The position numbers and the translations under genes were made by a program. 64,000 bases of DNA, taken from contig NC_062218.1 of assembly GCF_902686445.1 (NCBI RefSeq), forward strand, positions 15,103,015 through 15,167,014. The letters are read 5' to 3'. The notes under the pieces were generated by a model that worked only from the letters and a program-made list of their open reading frames with translations, was not told the DNA's origin and ran no database searches. The stretch comes from Sciurus carolinensis. Lineage: Eukaryota; Chordata; Mammalia; Rodentia; Sciuridae. This document shows, in pieces, positions 22,261-33,129 of this stretch; within the stretch, counting starts at the first letter, position 1, and every line of letters begins with the position of its first letter.

Positions 22261-23229
22261 ACCTATAGCGATATGAGCGGGGGAGGTGTCCAAGTAGGCC
22301 CCAGGTGGGAAGGTGTGCAGGACACATGTGGCACACTTAATTTTAAAATAGGTGTTCTTCAACGCAAATCCCCAAAGCTGTCACCTTTAAAAAGCTGATT
22401 CAGAGATACGTATTTTAGGGAGTTAAAAGTTTCTGTGGTGTGCTCTTTTATCTGTTATTTTTGCTATTTTTATTTCATCTATTTTTTAAAATGACATTGG
22501 CCCTAAATGTTCTACATTGTTCCAGCCTCTTCATTGGTTCAAAGGCTCTCATGCAGATTTTGGGTGACACTTTATATCAATTCTCTTGAACCACTGGGGA
22601 AACTACACACAGTCAACCCTGGTTAAAAATTCATGTATAACACATGGGACTACCTGTTGCCATTTTTATCAATACCTCTAGGTAATAAACTAGTAAATGA
22701 AAATATCATGTTGTTTCTCTAGTCTCACAGAAAGGAAATGGGGTTGGGTAAATAGTTCAGTTCCTTCGAGTTGAAAATTTTGTGATTCTTTGACAAATTA
22801 AAATGTAAATTCCATGAAGGCAAGAATTAAAAGTAATCTTTTATTATGGAACATTCAAATATATACTAGATAAGGTACTCCCTGTTCTCATCACCCAGAC
22901 TCAACAGCTCAGGTCATGGTTAATGCCACATAAATCCATCTGTCTTGTCAATAAATATAAATTGAGCAGTTTGGAAAAATCTAACTTCCAATTAAAACAC
23001 AAATTCTATAAGAGAGATTCTTTTTCTGTCAGAATCTTTATAAACAAAACCTGAAACCTGACTTTTATATGCATAAATACTGCAAAGTTTTGGGGAAAAA
23101 AATTCCAAATCAAAAATCTTCAATGCTGATTCCAGGCCGACAGTGTGGAGGAATAGTCTTTTATTCCTTCAAGGGTGCTTCCTTGATTTTTGAATTTTAT
23201 GAACTGCTTGTGAAGGGAGAAAAAGGGAG
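22261..23229. other. Mostly unassigned sequence
   Basis: At about 22,835-22,960, 'ttattatggaacattcaaatatata...catcacccagactcaacagctc' looks like another old interspersed repeat of uncertain family. Otherwise nothing was recognised. Confidence 0.4.
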
Positions 23230-23274
23230 GATAGAAGAAATTTTCTTAACATCATAGAAGCTATTGTTATGGTT
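23230..23274 (+). repeat. LINE-1 ORF2 fragment left of the LTR insertion
   Basis: 'gatagaagaaattttcttaacatcatagaagctat' corresponds to the L1 sequence preserved intact at 24,395-24,430 (aatagaagaaatttaccttaacatag). It is separated from its continuation at 23,630 by a MaLR LTR. Confidence 0.7.
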
Positions 23275-23629
23275 TGGATATGAGATGTCACCCAAAAGCT
23301 CACGTGTGATACAGTGCAAGAAGGTTCAGAGGAGAAATGATTGGGTTGTGGTAGTCTTAATACAATCAGTGACTTAATCCCCTGACAGGGATTAACTGAG
23401 TGGTAACTGAAGTGGTAGGGTGTGGCTGGAGGAGGTGGGAATTGGGACATGGCCATTTCCCTTTGCCACACTCTTCGGCCATGATGTTCACCTCAAACCC
23501 CGAGGAATGGAATCAGCCTTTTATGGATTAAGAATTCTGAAACAGGAGCCCTCAAATAAACCTTTTTTCAGCTACAATTGTTCTAGTTGGATCTTTTAGT
23601 CACAGCAGGGGAAAAAACTGACTAAAATA
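23275..23629 (+). mobile_element. MaLR solo LTR inside L1
   Basis: It starts tgttatggtttggatatgag. It continues through 'gtggctggaggaggtgggaattggg' and 'ggccatgatgttcacc', then 'caaataaaccttttttcagc' (polyadenylation region), and ends 'ctgactaaaata'. About 355 bp with no internal ERV sequence. The flanking pentamers (gctat and actac) are only a weak duplication. Confidence 0.8.
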
Positions 23630-24880
23630 ACTACAAATGACAAATCCAAAGCCAGTATTATACTGAATTGAAAACAAACTGAAAGAATTTCTGCTAAGGT
23701 CATGAACAAGAAAAGGATGTCCCCTCTCACCATTCTACTCAATATAGTTCTTGAAAGTCTAGCCAAAGCAACTAGTCAAGAAGGAAATTAATATAAACAG
23801 CAAAGGAAGAAGTCAGTCTTTGTTTTCTGATGATATAATCCTATATCCAGACAACCCAAACAGCTCCACCCAAAGACTTCTAGAGCTAATAAACAAATTC
23901 AGTAAAGTAGCAGCATACAAGATCAACATTCATAAATTATTAGCTTTCCATTAATGAATCTGCTGACAAAGAAATTGGGAAAACTACCTCATTCTTAATA
24001 ATTTAAAAAATAATAAATTCTCAGGAATAAATCTGATCAAGGAGATGAAAGACTTCTACAATGAAAATTATAGAGCAATGAAGAAAGAAAATAAAGACCT
24101 CAGAAGATGGAAACCTGCCATGTTCTTGGATAGGAAGAATTAATATTGTCAAAATGATCATATTACTAAAAGCAATCTATGAGTCAATGAGATCCTTATC
24201 AAAATACCATTCTTTACAGAACTAGAAAAGAAAACAGTACTAAAATTCACAAGAAAGAATAAAAGACCCAGAAAGGCCAAAGCAATACAGAGCAGTAAGA
24301 GTGAGGTTGGAGGCATTGCAATACCTGATCTTATATTATACCAGTCATAGTAACAAGAACAGGATGGTATTGGCATACAATTGAAGAAACTAGGGAATAG
24401 AAGAAATTTACCTTAACATAGTAAAGACTATATATGATAAATCCAAGGCCAGCATTATACTGAATTGAGAAAAACTGAATTTTTGCTAAAGTCATGAACA
24501 AGAAAAGGATGTTCACTGTCAACTATTCCTACTCAATATAGTTCTTGAAACTCTAGAGACTTAAAGGCCGATGAAATAAACAGAAGACACAGAGACAAAT
24601 CTAGGTAGATACAGTCATCTGATCCTTGACAAAGTTGCCAAAATCTATGGAGAAAAGATGGCTTTTTTAACAAATGGTGCCAGGGAAACTGGATATCCAT
24701 ATGTAGAAGAATGTGATTCCATTTCTATCTGTCCCCCTGCATAAAAATCAACTCAAAGTGGATCAAAGACCGAGGAGTTAGACCAGACACATCGCAGATG
24801 CTCGAAGAAAACATAGTGTGAACACTCCAACATATGCTGCAGGCATCAACTTCCTTAATAAGCTTCCTAAAGGTCAAGAA
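23630..24880 (+). pseudogene. LINE-1 ORF2 remnant with internal duplication
   Basis: Forward ORF2 sequence covers the reverse transcriptase region (tttgttttctgatgatataatcc, encoding an altered F-x-DD motif) and the 'tgttcttggataggaagaattaatattgtcaaaatg' block. It runs on through 'ttgacaaagttgcc...tggagaaaagatgg' to 'cctaaaggtcaagaaac'. Stops and frameshifts interrupt every frame. At 24,389-24,556 it jumps back and repeats the sequence of about 23,630-23,760, then resumes downstream. It is dead and of moderate age. Confidence 0.85.
24389..24556 (+). repeat. Duplicated ORF2 segment within the L1
   Basis: 'tgataaatccaaggccagcattatactgaattgagaaaaact...caatatagttcttgaaactctag' parallels 23,638-23,762 and includes the part that lies left of the LTR. 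Colinear L1 resumes at about 24,557 (agaagacacagagac). Confidence 0.8.
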
Positions 24881-24951
24881 ACAAAGGGGGTAGGGAGGGA
24901 GAGAGAAAGGATAAAAAAGGGAAAGGGAGTTTCATCAAAACAGAGGAAAGA

Positions 24952-25094
24952 GGGGCTGGGGTTGCGGCTCAGTGACAGAGCACTCTACTGGCATGTGTGA
25001 GGCACTGGGTTTGATCCTCAGTATCATATAAAAATAAATCAATAAAATAAATGTGCTGTGTTCATTTATAACTAAAAGAAATTAAAAAAAAAAT
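24952..25094 (+). repeat. ID-type SINE with 10-bp target duplication
   Basis: Starts ggggctggggttgcggctcagtg. It has a B box gggtttgatcc and an AATAAA-rich tail ending in an A10 run. It is flanked by a perfect agaggaaaga at 24,942-24,951 and 25,095-25,104. Confidence 0.92.
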
Positions 25095-25244
25095 AGAGGA
25101 AAGATCTAGACAAAGTGGATTGAGGAGGAGGAAGAAGTGACCAGCAAAGGAAGAAGAGTGGAATGAATCTGGCTGAACTTTTGCATGTGCTTTTATGGAT
25201 GTGGCCCAGATGGTTCCAGCATTGGATATATCCACAGGATGCTA

Positions 25245-25345
25245 ATTAAGAAAAAAATAAAGAAGAGGAAATAAAACCAAGAATAAATAAATGGAATGGC
25301 CTCAAATTTAAAAGTTTTTGCACACCAGATCCATTTTAAGTGGTC
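25245..25345 (+). repeat. LINE-1 ORF2 fragment (continuation)
   Basis: 'caagaataaataaatggaatggcctcaaatttaaaagtttttgcacacc' is the next ORF2 block after 24,880 in L1 order. About 150 bp of unrecognised GA-rich sequence plus the ID SINE lie between. Confidence 0.65.
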
Positions 25346-25961
25346 CCAGAGCTAACTCCTGCTAAAACCTCTTTAATACTCAACAAGAAATTCTGTGAAA
25401 ATAAAATGGAAAGCTTAAGGTCTCTGAATATCTTGGACATTTTTGTGTGTACATTAAAAATTAGTGTCATAATTAAAGTGATACCATAGGACAAACCAAA
25501 CAGGAAATGTAAGCCATGGTCAACTTAGGGTCACTATGACATTGGTTTTCTGTTAAGTTCCTGACAGTTAATAAATTCTGTTGCAGTGGCTAAAGTAGAA
25601 AATTCATAAGGAATTCTTTAAAATATCAAAGATTTCATCTCTAGGAAGGGGGGGTTTGAATCTTGTACATGTTTCTACCATTCCCTCCATGATGTCTATC
25701 TAGATTGTTCAATAAAGATTTGTTGAAAATAGTTTTTTGAGTGAGTGGTCTCAAATGAGATTGTCAAGGATCTAGAACACAACCATCTAATATTTATGTT
25801 TCTTTCTTATTGTTAATTTGAAAATTAGGCACACATCATGGTGTCCGGAATGAGTTTCCCCACGTCCCCCGCCAGCAGCATGTAAATTCAATCCAAGGAA
25901 GGTCTGTTAAAAGTGCTCTTGGAAACATTTTGCAAAACAATAATGACTAGCCTGTCATGAT
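25346..25961. other. Unassigned sequence
   Basis: No gene or family was recognised. The right end carries the target duplication of the next L1. Confidence 0.45.
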
Positions 25962-25973
25962 ATTTTTTTCTTT

Positions 25974-26194
25974 TTTAAAATTATTTATCTATTTTTTATA
26001 TTTTACAGACCGCATTTTGATTCATTGTACACAAATGGGGTACATCATTTCGTTTCTATGGTTGTGCATGATGTAGATTCAAATATCATGCTAAGTGAAA
26101 CAAGCCAATCTCCAAAATCCCTGATAAGTGGATGATGATATATAATGGGGGTGGGGGGTAGGGGGCTGAGAGAAGAATGGAGGAACTTTAGATG
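25974..26194 (-). mobile_element. Very short twin-primed LINE-1
   Basis: 25,974-26,085 is the reverse-oriented L1 3' end (T-rich tail, then gcattttgattcattgtacacaaatgggg). From about 26,086, forward-oriented L1 begins (atatcatgctaagtgaaacaagcc...ctgataagtggatgatg). A perfect 12-bp duplication, atttttttcttt, lies at 25,962-25,973 and 26,195-26,206. The total insert is about 220 bp. Confidence 0.85.
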
Positions 26195-26206
26195 ATTTTT
26201 TTCTTT

Positions 26207-26990
26207 ATTCCAACTGAACTTGGAGCAGAAAAGGAAGAACATTTTCAGAAAATATTCTGAGGGATGTGGGAGGAAGAAGTATAGTAACAGGATGAAGAAT
26301 GATGTCACTTTTAATGGGAAAAAAGTTAAATACTTTTATATTTTTAAAGTGATTCAAAAATTATCCTGACTTCAAGGCTTAGAAGGGGGCTAAGTGTGTT
26401 ATACCCAGGGTTTGACAGTTTTTTTCTGGAGCACTATAAAACACGGGTAGGTTCTAACCTGTCTGTGACAGTTTACATGGAAGGCTACCTAATCCCACAG
26501 AATAGAAGGGCTGGCTCTAGGTTCTAGCATCCCTTAGATATGCATTTTTAAAGAGCTAATTCAGGAGTCTGTTCCCATTTTTAAAGTCACATATATTATC
26601 GGTAAAACATTTTAGAATACCTAACATATATCTACTTATTCATAAGCTTTATGCATGTGCTAAAGTCATTTTGCACATTAAATATTTATTAATATTAAAT
26701 ATTTATTAGTATTTAATGTAGCAATTAATGTAACCTGCCCATCATGCCTCTAATAATAGCATTAGTACTGAAGGTTGAAAGGCCCTATGTGGCTTGCAAA
26801 GGCTGACTCTAATATGTCCCACTGGAAAAGGGAAGGTGAAGGTTCTGGATTATGCATTTATTTTGCAGGTGTTCTCCCCTGTGTTAGTTAAGCAAAATTG
26901 GTTACTTGGTACCAAAGCTAAGTCCTCAGAACTTTGAATATTCTAATTATTATGTTCTAATTTTCATATCTGTGTTTTCAAAACTATCAT
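26207..26990. other. Unassigned AT-rich sequence
   Basis: It contains a repeated 'aaatatttatta' patch at 26,680-26,720. Nothing else was recognised. Confidence 0.45.
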
Positions 26991-27222
26991 GTTCTTTTTT
27001 TTTATTATTTTGTAATTTTTGTGATACTGATTATCAAAGTCAGGGCTTCCAACATGCTAGGGAAGCACTCTGCCTCTGAGCTACACCCCCACACCTTTTG
27101 ATTTTTTATTTTGAAACAAGGTCTCACTAAGTCATTCAGACTGGTCTTGAACTTTCAATTCCCCTGCCTCATCCACCCAAGTAGCTGGGATTATAGGCAT
27201 GTGCCACCATATGTAACTTAAT
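26991..27222 (-). repeat. B1-ID chimeric SINE with 8-bp target duplication
   Basis: A reverse copy running from the T-rich tail through 'gcactctgcctctgagctacacccccac' (ID half) to 'gtagctgggattataggcatgtgccacca' (B1 half). It is flanked by actatcat at 26,983-26,990 and 27,223-27,230. Confidence 0.9.
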
Positions 27223-27230
27223 ACTATCAT

Positions 27231-28042
27231 TTCATTATCTATTCTCAAAGCTCCAGAAATTCAAGTGATTAGATTACCTTTAATTTTACAACAAGGAAAA
27301 TATTCAGTAATTTTAATACTAAATGAACTTTTGTGAAGTATTATTGTTCCATGCAGATGTTATCGTTATATCCTATTTTAACATTAAAACCAGACGGCAA
27401 GTCAAAGAAACTACAAACAAAACTTTCACTTTGAAATATTAAAATTTAGGTTATGTAATGTAATATTTGGTTAGATGTCAATAAAATGAAGAAAGCCTAT
27501 AAAGATAAAGCTTCAACTCTTTATGTATGGATGGACTAACATCTTCAAATTCAGGGAAGGGCTCTAAGGTTCTGTAGTCAGAAACTAGAATTTTCTAGAT
27601 TTTGTAAGAGTAAAATCAGAATTGGTGAAGAAATGCTGAGAAAGCAAGTAGCTTGAAATTTGAATAAGTTTAATAATTAATAGCATAAGTGAATTGAAGA
27701 GGGGGTTGGCATTCCAGCCTTAAAATTTAAAATCTTTAATCTCTCACATTTTTATGTTGATATCTAAAGATTTTCATTAAAAGTTTAAATTGTTGACAGG
27801 ATGTTTGACATAAATTTTTTCATTTAAAAATAGAATAGTTTGGTAATTTTCTAAAATATTTTCAACATAATGCCAGTAAATCATTTCATATATTCTACCA
27901 AATATATCAATACATAAAAAAAGCTCTTTGTCTACTTATTCTCTAATTTTATGCCTTTCCATCCACATACTTTTCTCCTAACATGCTATATAATTTTATG
28001 CTTAAATTAATCTTATTTATCTGTTTTGCTACTCTGAAAGAT
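27231..28042. other. Unassigned AT-rich sequence
   Basis: No repeat, RNA or exon was recognised. Confidence 0.45.
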
Positions 28043-28066
28043 GTATGTGTGTGTGTGTGTGTGTGT
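28043..28066. repeat. (TG)n microsatellite
   Basis: Short TG run starting tgtatgtg. Confidence 0.95.
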
Positions 28067-28084
28067 ATAAAATAAATATTTCCA

Positions 28085-28579
28085 TATTCTCCCCAGCCCA
28101 GTTTATCCTCAGACACCTGAAAAAAGGACTTGTTACCTCATCACTTGGGTTTTTTTCAGCACAGAGTTTTAAAATAGCAAACATGAAAATTATTTTTACT
28201 ATTAAACATTTCATTTCTTATCATGAAATGTAAATCAGAATTTCTGCAGCAGACTGAATTCTGAAATGACCCACACGATTCCTGTTCCTGGGGTCTGTGC
28301 CCTGTACCCACCCCTATTTCCTGTGTGGAAGGAGCCAGACAACTTGATGGGTTTCCCCTGCTTTGATTAGGTCATGGATCACGTGGTAGGGTTAATCCAA
28401 TCTCTTGCATAGGGTAGGACTGATCCAATCATCTGAGCCCTTTATAAGAGGCTGAACCTCCCAGAGTCCCAGAGGTTGCCTAGCCAAAGATACTGCCTAC
28501 CAGCAGATTCCCCACTCTGGCTGTGTAGCCAGTGGGAGCCACACTGCAGACAAGCCTTGAGCACAGCCTCTGAGCAAAG

Positions 28580-28634
<55 letters not shown>

Positions 28635-28885
28635 CAGAAAGGACAGAGGCCTTGGTCCCACAGTCCTGAGGCATCAGATTCAATCGCCTGACCCAGGTTG
28701 CAACCAGATCCTTCTCAGTCAAGGCGAGCTCTGCCTCTGTCAGTCTGACCTTTGAGGTCACCTGTGAGGTCCTGTGCACAGGATGCAGCAGGATTTCTGA
28801 ACTAATAATTCAGTGGGCTTGGTTTTAAGACACTAAATTTGTGAGAATTTATTATGCACAGATCTAAAACTAATATACTGTCTAT
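28085..28885 (+). repeat. Low-copy block, copy 1, left part (L1M-like 3' sequence)
   Basis: It contains 'gcagactgaattctgaaatgaccc...gattcctgttcctggggtctg', then 'gatccaatcatctgagccctttataag', and ends 'ttggttttaagacactaaatttgtgag...aaaactaatata'. This layout matches an old mammal-wide repeat that I place with L1M 3' ends. It aligns in direct orientation to 31,380-31,530 and in inverted orientation to 33,130-33,540. A hexanucleotide array has expanded inside it. Confidence 0.65.
28579..28638 (+). repeat. (GCCAGA)10 hexanucleotide array
   Basis: Ten perfect tandem units. It encodes Ser-Gln repeats in one forward frame (28,476-28,691) and Gly-Ser repeats in a reverse frame (28,480-28,779). Both are artefacts of the array. 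Its purity suggests it is young. Confidence 0.97.
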
Positions 28886-29620
28886 GCACAAGTTTCTTTA
28901 AGTTGAGGTCTGCAGAAAAACCAGTGTGTGTGGGGGGGACGAGAGGGGAAACTCCATTCCTTCATCACGTATGGCTTGGAGGACACAGCAAGTGTGACAG
29001 CTGACTTTTTCAGCTTTTGTGTGTAGAACCACAATCACACCTCAGCCCCATCTCCCGACTCTGCCCGGCCTCCGTGGAGGGCTGTGCATCACACCCGAGT
29101 GCTAACAGGTGTGCTCTCTGAGACACCAGGCATGCCTGGAGGCCTCTGGGGCAAACAACGCCCACGTAACCTGAAGGATCTCCATGGGGACTTAAAAGAA
29201 CCCAAGGACCAGGCAGGGGAGATCAGGGATCTCTGGAGTCAGGACAGCTCAGATTTAGGGGCAGGTGAAAGGGCAGCCCTGGGAGAAGGGCCTCTGCTGT
29301 AGCCCACTCATTAGAAGGAGGCTTGCTAGAGGGTGAAGCCTGAGGGTCAGGTCCCCAAAACCAAGCACGAAGAAGTTATGTTCTAGCCTATGCTACATGG
29401 AAAGGCCTGTCCAGGAGAGCAGTTTTGGTTCCAGTCTTCCTATGACAGGACACTGTCTGATGGGCTACCATATCTTAGTCCAGCCTGGACTTAACTATGA
29501 TCCTTAACGTCTTTCTCTAACTTTGACCTTGACTTCACCTCCATGAATGCAGCAGCCTATTTCATAATCACTTTGAGTAAATGTCTAAACCTTTAGACAT
29601 GGTGAGGCATGTTTTCCCCT
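28886..29620 (+). repeat. Low-copy block, copy 1, right part
   Basis: Colinear in the same orientation with 31,820-33,125. Anchors include 'cacaagtttctttaa', 'ccaaaaccaagcac', 'tcttcctatgacagga' and 'ttcataatcactttgagtaaat'. No known family was recognised, so it may be a unique segment copied together with the left part. Confidence 0.65.
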
Positions 29621-30449
29621 TTGCTTCTTAGTTGGAAGAAGAAAAGTGCATGGGCCTTAAGCATCCTTGTGGACAGAGTTGCTTTCAGAGAGAAGCTTCT
29701 TCCAAGAGCCTGTGAGTGTCTGACAGAAGTCACCCATGACCTGGGTATTTTGGCTATGTTCGATCTTCTGTAGCAGACACGGCAGAAACTTCTTCCTCAT
29801 GGTGCTCTGCTCTGAGGCCCTGGGCTTCTCAGAAGCACCAGAACAGTTGTCCTGGTTCACATTTAATATTCTCCAGTGGATTTTCTTGTGTGATCACAAA
29901 GTCATTGAACAACTTATGGATATACAAATAAGATTACAAGGTATTTTTTCCCACTAAAGTGACTTTTTATTTTCTCATTGATAATGTTCCATATGAATGA
30001 GTGATCTTTGATGAATTTAGAAAGGTTGTATAGACTAGGAGACTCTTACCCATTCTCTGCACCAATTTCTGTGCTCTGCCTTCCATGGAACTTTGTCCTA
30101 ATATAAAACATTTTTATACCTGAAATTAGTATGTCTTGTGCATCTCTGAAGCAGAAATAAATGTAATACATATCTATAATATATACTTTAGTATATAAAA
30201 TTTAAAAATAAAAATTCTTGAAACCATAGGTTTTAAGCTACTGCTTAAAACTGTTTCCTTTAAAATTGGACAATGATTATAAATATGCTAACAATTGATT
30301 AAAATGACGTAAACATAATACGTTCCGTAAAAAGGGCATCATAAACCTGAGAGGGATTTTGCAGTTTTCTGGCAGGTAAGAAGCTTGGAGGCCTTCACTC
30401 TGTCTAAGGCTAAGTGAAAAGTGAAATCAAGTAAAAGGTCAACATTTCT
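29621..30449. other. Mostly unassigned; weak match to the inverted arm
   Basis: At about 29,770-29,860 there is a weak resemblance to 33,140-33,225, which would make copy 1 end like copy 2. This is only suggestive. The remainder, including an AT-rich part at 30,160-30,320, is unrecognised. Confidence 0.3.
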
Positions 30450-30880
30450 TCTTGTACTCTGGAGGTGGTGAGGTCTCAGGGCAAAGGGTGGACACAGTTA
30501 CCACATCAGGAGTTGCTGGGGGCTGGGAATAAGGAATAGTTAGGGTGAGCTTGGACGATTTTTAAAGAGGTGAAGTGTCCTTGATGGTACTGTAAGGTGG
30601 ATGTCATCTTAATGGATTAAGCCAAACATAGAATGAACAGCACCAAGAGCACACCTGAATCCTAGCCTCTAGACTCTGATGATGGTGTGTCAACCAAGCT
30701 TCAAAGGTTGTAACAAACACATCACTCTGGGTTTGGATGTGGCTAATTTGGGGATGTGGAAGAGGTTATGCATATGTGGGCACAAGGGTATATGGAAACT
30801 CTATTTTCTGCCCAATTTTGCTATAAAATATTGCTTAAAAATAAACTCCATTTTTGAAAACACTAATGTGAACTTGTTTC
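30450..30880 (+). repeat. L1M-type 3'-end fragment
   Basis: 'ggttgtaacaaacacatcactctggg...ggggatgtggaagaggttatgcatatgtgggcacaagggtatatgg' followed by 'cccaattttgctataaa...taaaaataaact' matches the 3' part of an old L1M element. The 69-codon frame inside is an artefact. Confidence 0.6.
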
Positions 30881-30994
30881 CAGAGTAGTCCAATCTTAAA
30901 TTCTTGTCCTTCAGGGTATGGTATATATGTACATATGCTAGCATTACTTTCTGCTACTAGTACCAGAAAAGTCTGTCATAAGTTGATTGAAATA

Positions 30995-31545
30995 GATTAT
31001 TTCTTTCTTTTCTCCTGGGGCCAGAGTGTGGGGGAAACAGCTGTGACCTTGCATAAGCAGCTCCCTGAGGTCAGGACTGGATTCTCTGGACCTCATAGCA
31101 TTTCCAATCTGACCACAGAGAAATGAGCCCCCTCCAGCCATCAGAACCATGTTCCAGATGGGAGAGGAACCAGAGGAGCACCCGTGACAATGACGGATGT
31201 CTCCACTGGCAGGATATTTCACGTCATTTTATCATCATTCCCTGCAGATCCCCATCACAATGTCTTTGGGGAGAACACCCCAGGAACAGCCCTGCAGATG
31301 AAAGATCTCAGCTAGGGAGTGGTTGCTTAGTTTGCCTGTGTTCCCTCCCAGCTGGGTTCAGCCTCAGAGCACCTGGTGTGGAACTTGTTACTAGTCAAGC
31401 TTTTGCCCAGACATTTAAATGGACTAAAGTGCGACTTTATAAACATGCTGAAAAATTATTAATGTTTTGCTTATTATCATGAAATGTAATAGAATTATGA
31501 AATAGCCCTGTCCCTGGGTACACACCCTAATGGCCCCATTCCTCA
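30995..31545 (+). repeat. Low-copy block, copy 2, left part (palindrome arm)
   Basis: Aligns in inverted orientation to 33,440-33,925. Anchors are 'ctcctggggccagag', 'gagcagctccctgaggtcagga', 'gaggaaccagaggagc', 'gtcattttatcatcattccctgcagat', 'gaacaccccaggaacagccctgcag' and 'ccctcccagctgggttcagcctcag'. It runs into the L1M-like sequence shared with 28,200-28,290 and is cut off by a TG array. Confidence 0.85.
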
Positions 31546-31547
31546 TG

Positions 31548-31600
31548 TGTGTTTGTGTGTGTGTGTGTTTGTGTGTGTATGTGTGTGTGTGTGTGTGTTG
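31548..31600. repeat. (TG)n microsatellite, interrupted
   Basis: TG array with tttg and tatg interruptions, at the point where the left part of copy 2 loses its match to copy 1. Confidence 0.95.
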
Positions 31601-31819
31601 CACACAGCTAGTATTTGATCATTTTACAAACAAGTAAATTTCTCATTAATGGCAAATTAATAGTTGTGTCATTTTTGCATGCAGTAAATTGATATATTCA
31701 CTATACTTTTAAAATTGGGCTTTTCTACATGTAAGTCCATGATTAAAATGTTTATCAACTATACTCTTTCTCTAAGTTTGCTATTGAAATATGTTAAACT
31801 AAGAAACTAATTAACGTAC

Positions 31820-33125
31820 TCTTTATCCACAAGTTTCTTCAAATTGTGAGAAGCAGAAAAGCCACTACTTGTATGTTTATTTGTGGGAGGAAAATTGTTC
31901 ATAAAATAACAGTGATAACTAAACCTTTCAAGCTTTCACATGCTACATCAATAATCAATCCACCCCAACCTGAAGTCCTGTGTCTGCAATGCCTTCATGG
32001 ATCAGGTCTGCACAAGGTCTGTGAACACAGGTGAGCAGCAAGTGTGTCCCTTGAAATTCCAGGAACCCCTTGGGACCCCCCAGACCAACAGCACCCACAG
32101 AGTCCAGGAGGACTGTCATGGGGCTCAGAAGAACCCGAGGTCTATGACAGGGAGCTCAAGGAAGTAGGGAGTCAGCATGCTCCAGTTGGAAGGGCAGATG
32201 AAAGGGAAGAGGCATGCTGATGTCCCCCTGCACCCAAAGACTGAAAATAGACAACAAAGAAAGAGAGGAAGCTGACTGTGGAGGAAGAGGAGGTTTGCAA
32301 GGTGCCAGTCCTGCTGTCTTCTTTGAGGAGAAGCTGGCAGGATATGAGCTCTATTACTGGTCAGTTTTCCTGGAGGTGTGAATAAAAGTCATGAAGGCCA
32401 ACCAGGTCACTGTCTCAGAATGCGGTCATTGCCATGTCTTGTAGAGCCAAGGTCACCTTGGGGAGGTGGGAGAAGAGGCCACGGACATGTGCAAGGTGAG
32501 CAGAGAACTGCCACACTGGATCTCAAGCATTTGAGGAAGACTTTCTGGAGGTTAAAGTCCAAGGGTCAGATTCCCAAAACCAAGCACAGTCATGTTGCCC
32601 ATCCAAGTCACACATGGAAATGCCAGTTCGTGATGGGATAAGTGCAGTCAGTCCTGGAATTGGTTCTAGGACTCCTGCAGAGAACCAAATTCCAATTTCT
32701 TACACAAAATCACCTAACAATTGTATATATCCTATGCACATTCGCCTGTATGCTTTAAATTACCTCTAGACTACTTGTATTACCTAATACAAGGCAAATA
32801 TCATACAAATAGTTGTTATACTGTATTGCTTAGGAAACAATAAGAAAAGGTCTATATGTGTTCAAGTCTCTACGGTACATGTTCAAGTACTTTCAGTCCC
32901 TGGGCACTTGAAGGCAGGGATGTAGATCCTGCTCATTCTGAAGGCTGCTTACTGGTTCTAGTCCTTCTATGACAGGAGACTCTTCCTAAGAGAGTTAATC
33001 TACCTCTGTCCACCCTGGATTTGCAGGATTTTAATATTTCTGTTAAATTCGTGACATTGTCTTCACCATGATGAAAGTGACTGCCTGTTTTATAATCACT
33101 TTGACTAAATATTTAGACCTCTTTG
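31820..33125 (+). repeat. Low-copy block, copy 2, right part
   Basis: Colinear with 28,886-29,620 but longer because of a MER2-like insertion at 32,644-32,930 and smaller indels. Shared anchors include 'aaaaccaagcaca', 'cttctatgacaggag', and 'tataatcactttgactaaatatttagacc'. There is no open reading frame of note. Confidence 0.65.
32644..32930 (+). mobile_element. MER2-like (Tigger/TcMar) DNA transposon remnant
   Basis: It starts cagtcagtcctggaattggttctaggactcctgcagagaacc. It continues with 'tatatcctatgcacattcgcctgtatgctttaaattacctctagactacttgtattacctaata' and 'agttgttatactgtattgcttaggaaacaataagaaaagg'. This is the order of a MER2-type element. It is non-autonomous and absent from the paralogous copy. 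Confidence 0.7.
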
Positions 33126-33129
33126 TACA

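Noticed and set aside
28579..28638. CRISPR-like array
   Set aside because: Units are contiguous 6-mers without spacers, and the genome is mammalian.
28476..28779. Ser-Gln and Gly-Ser repeat proteins
   Set aside because: Both are read-outs of one GCCAGA hexanucleotide array on opposite strands within an old repeat.
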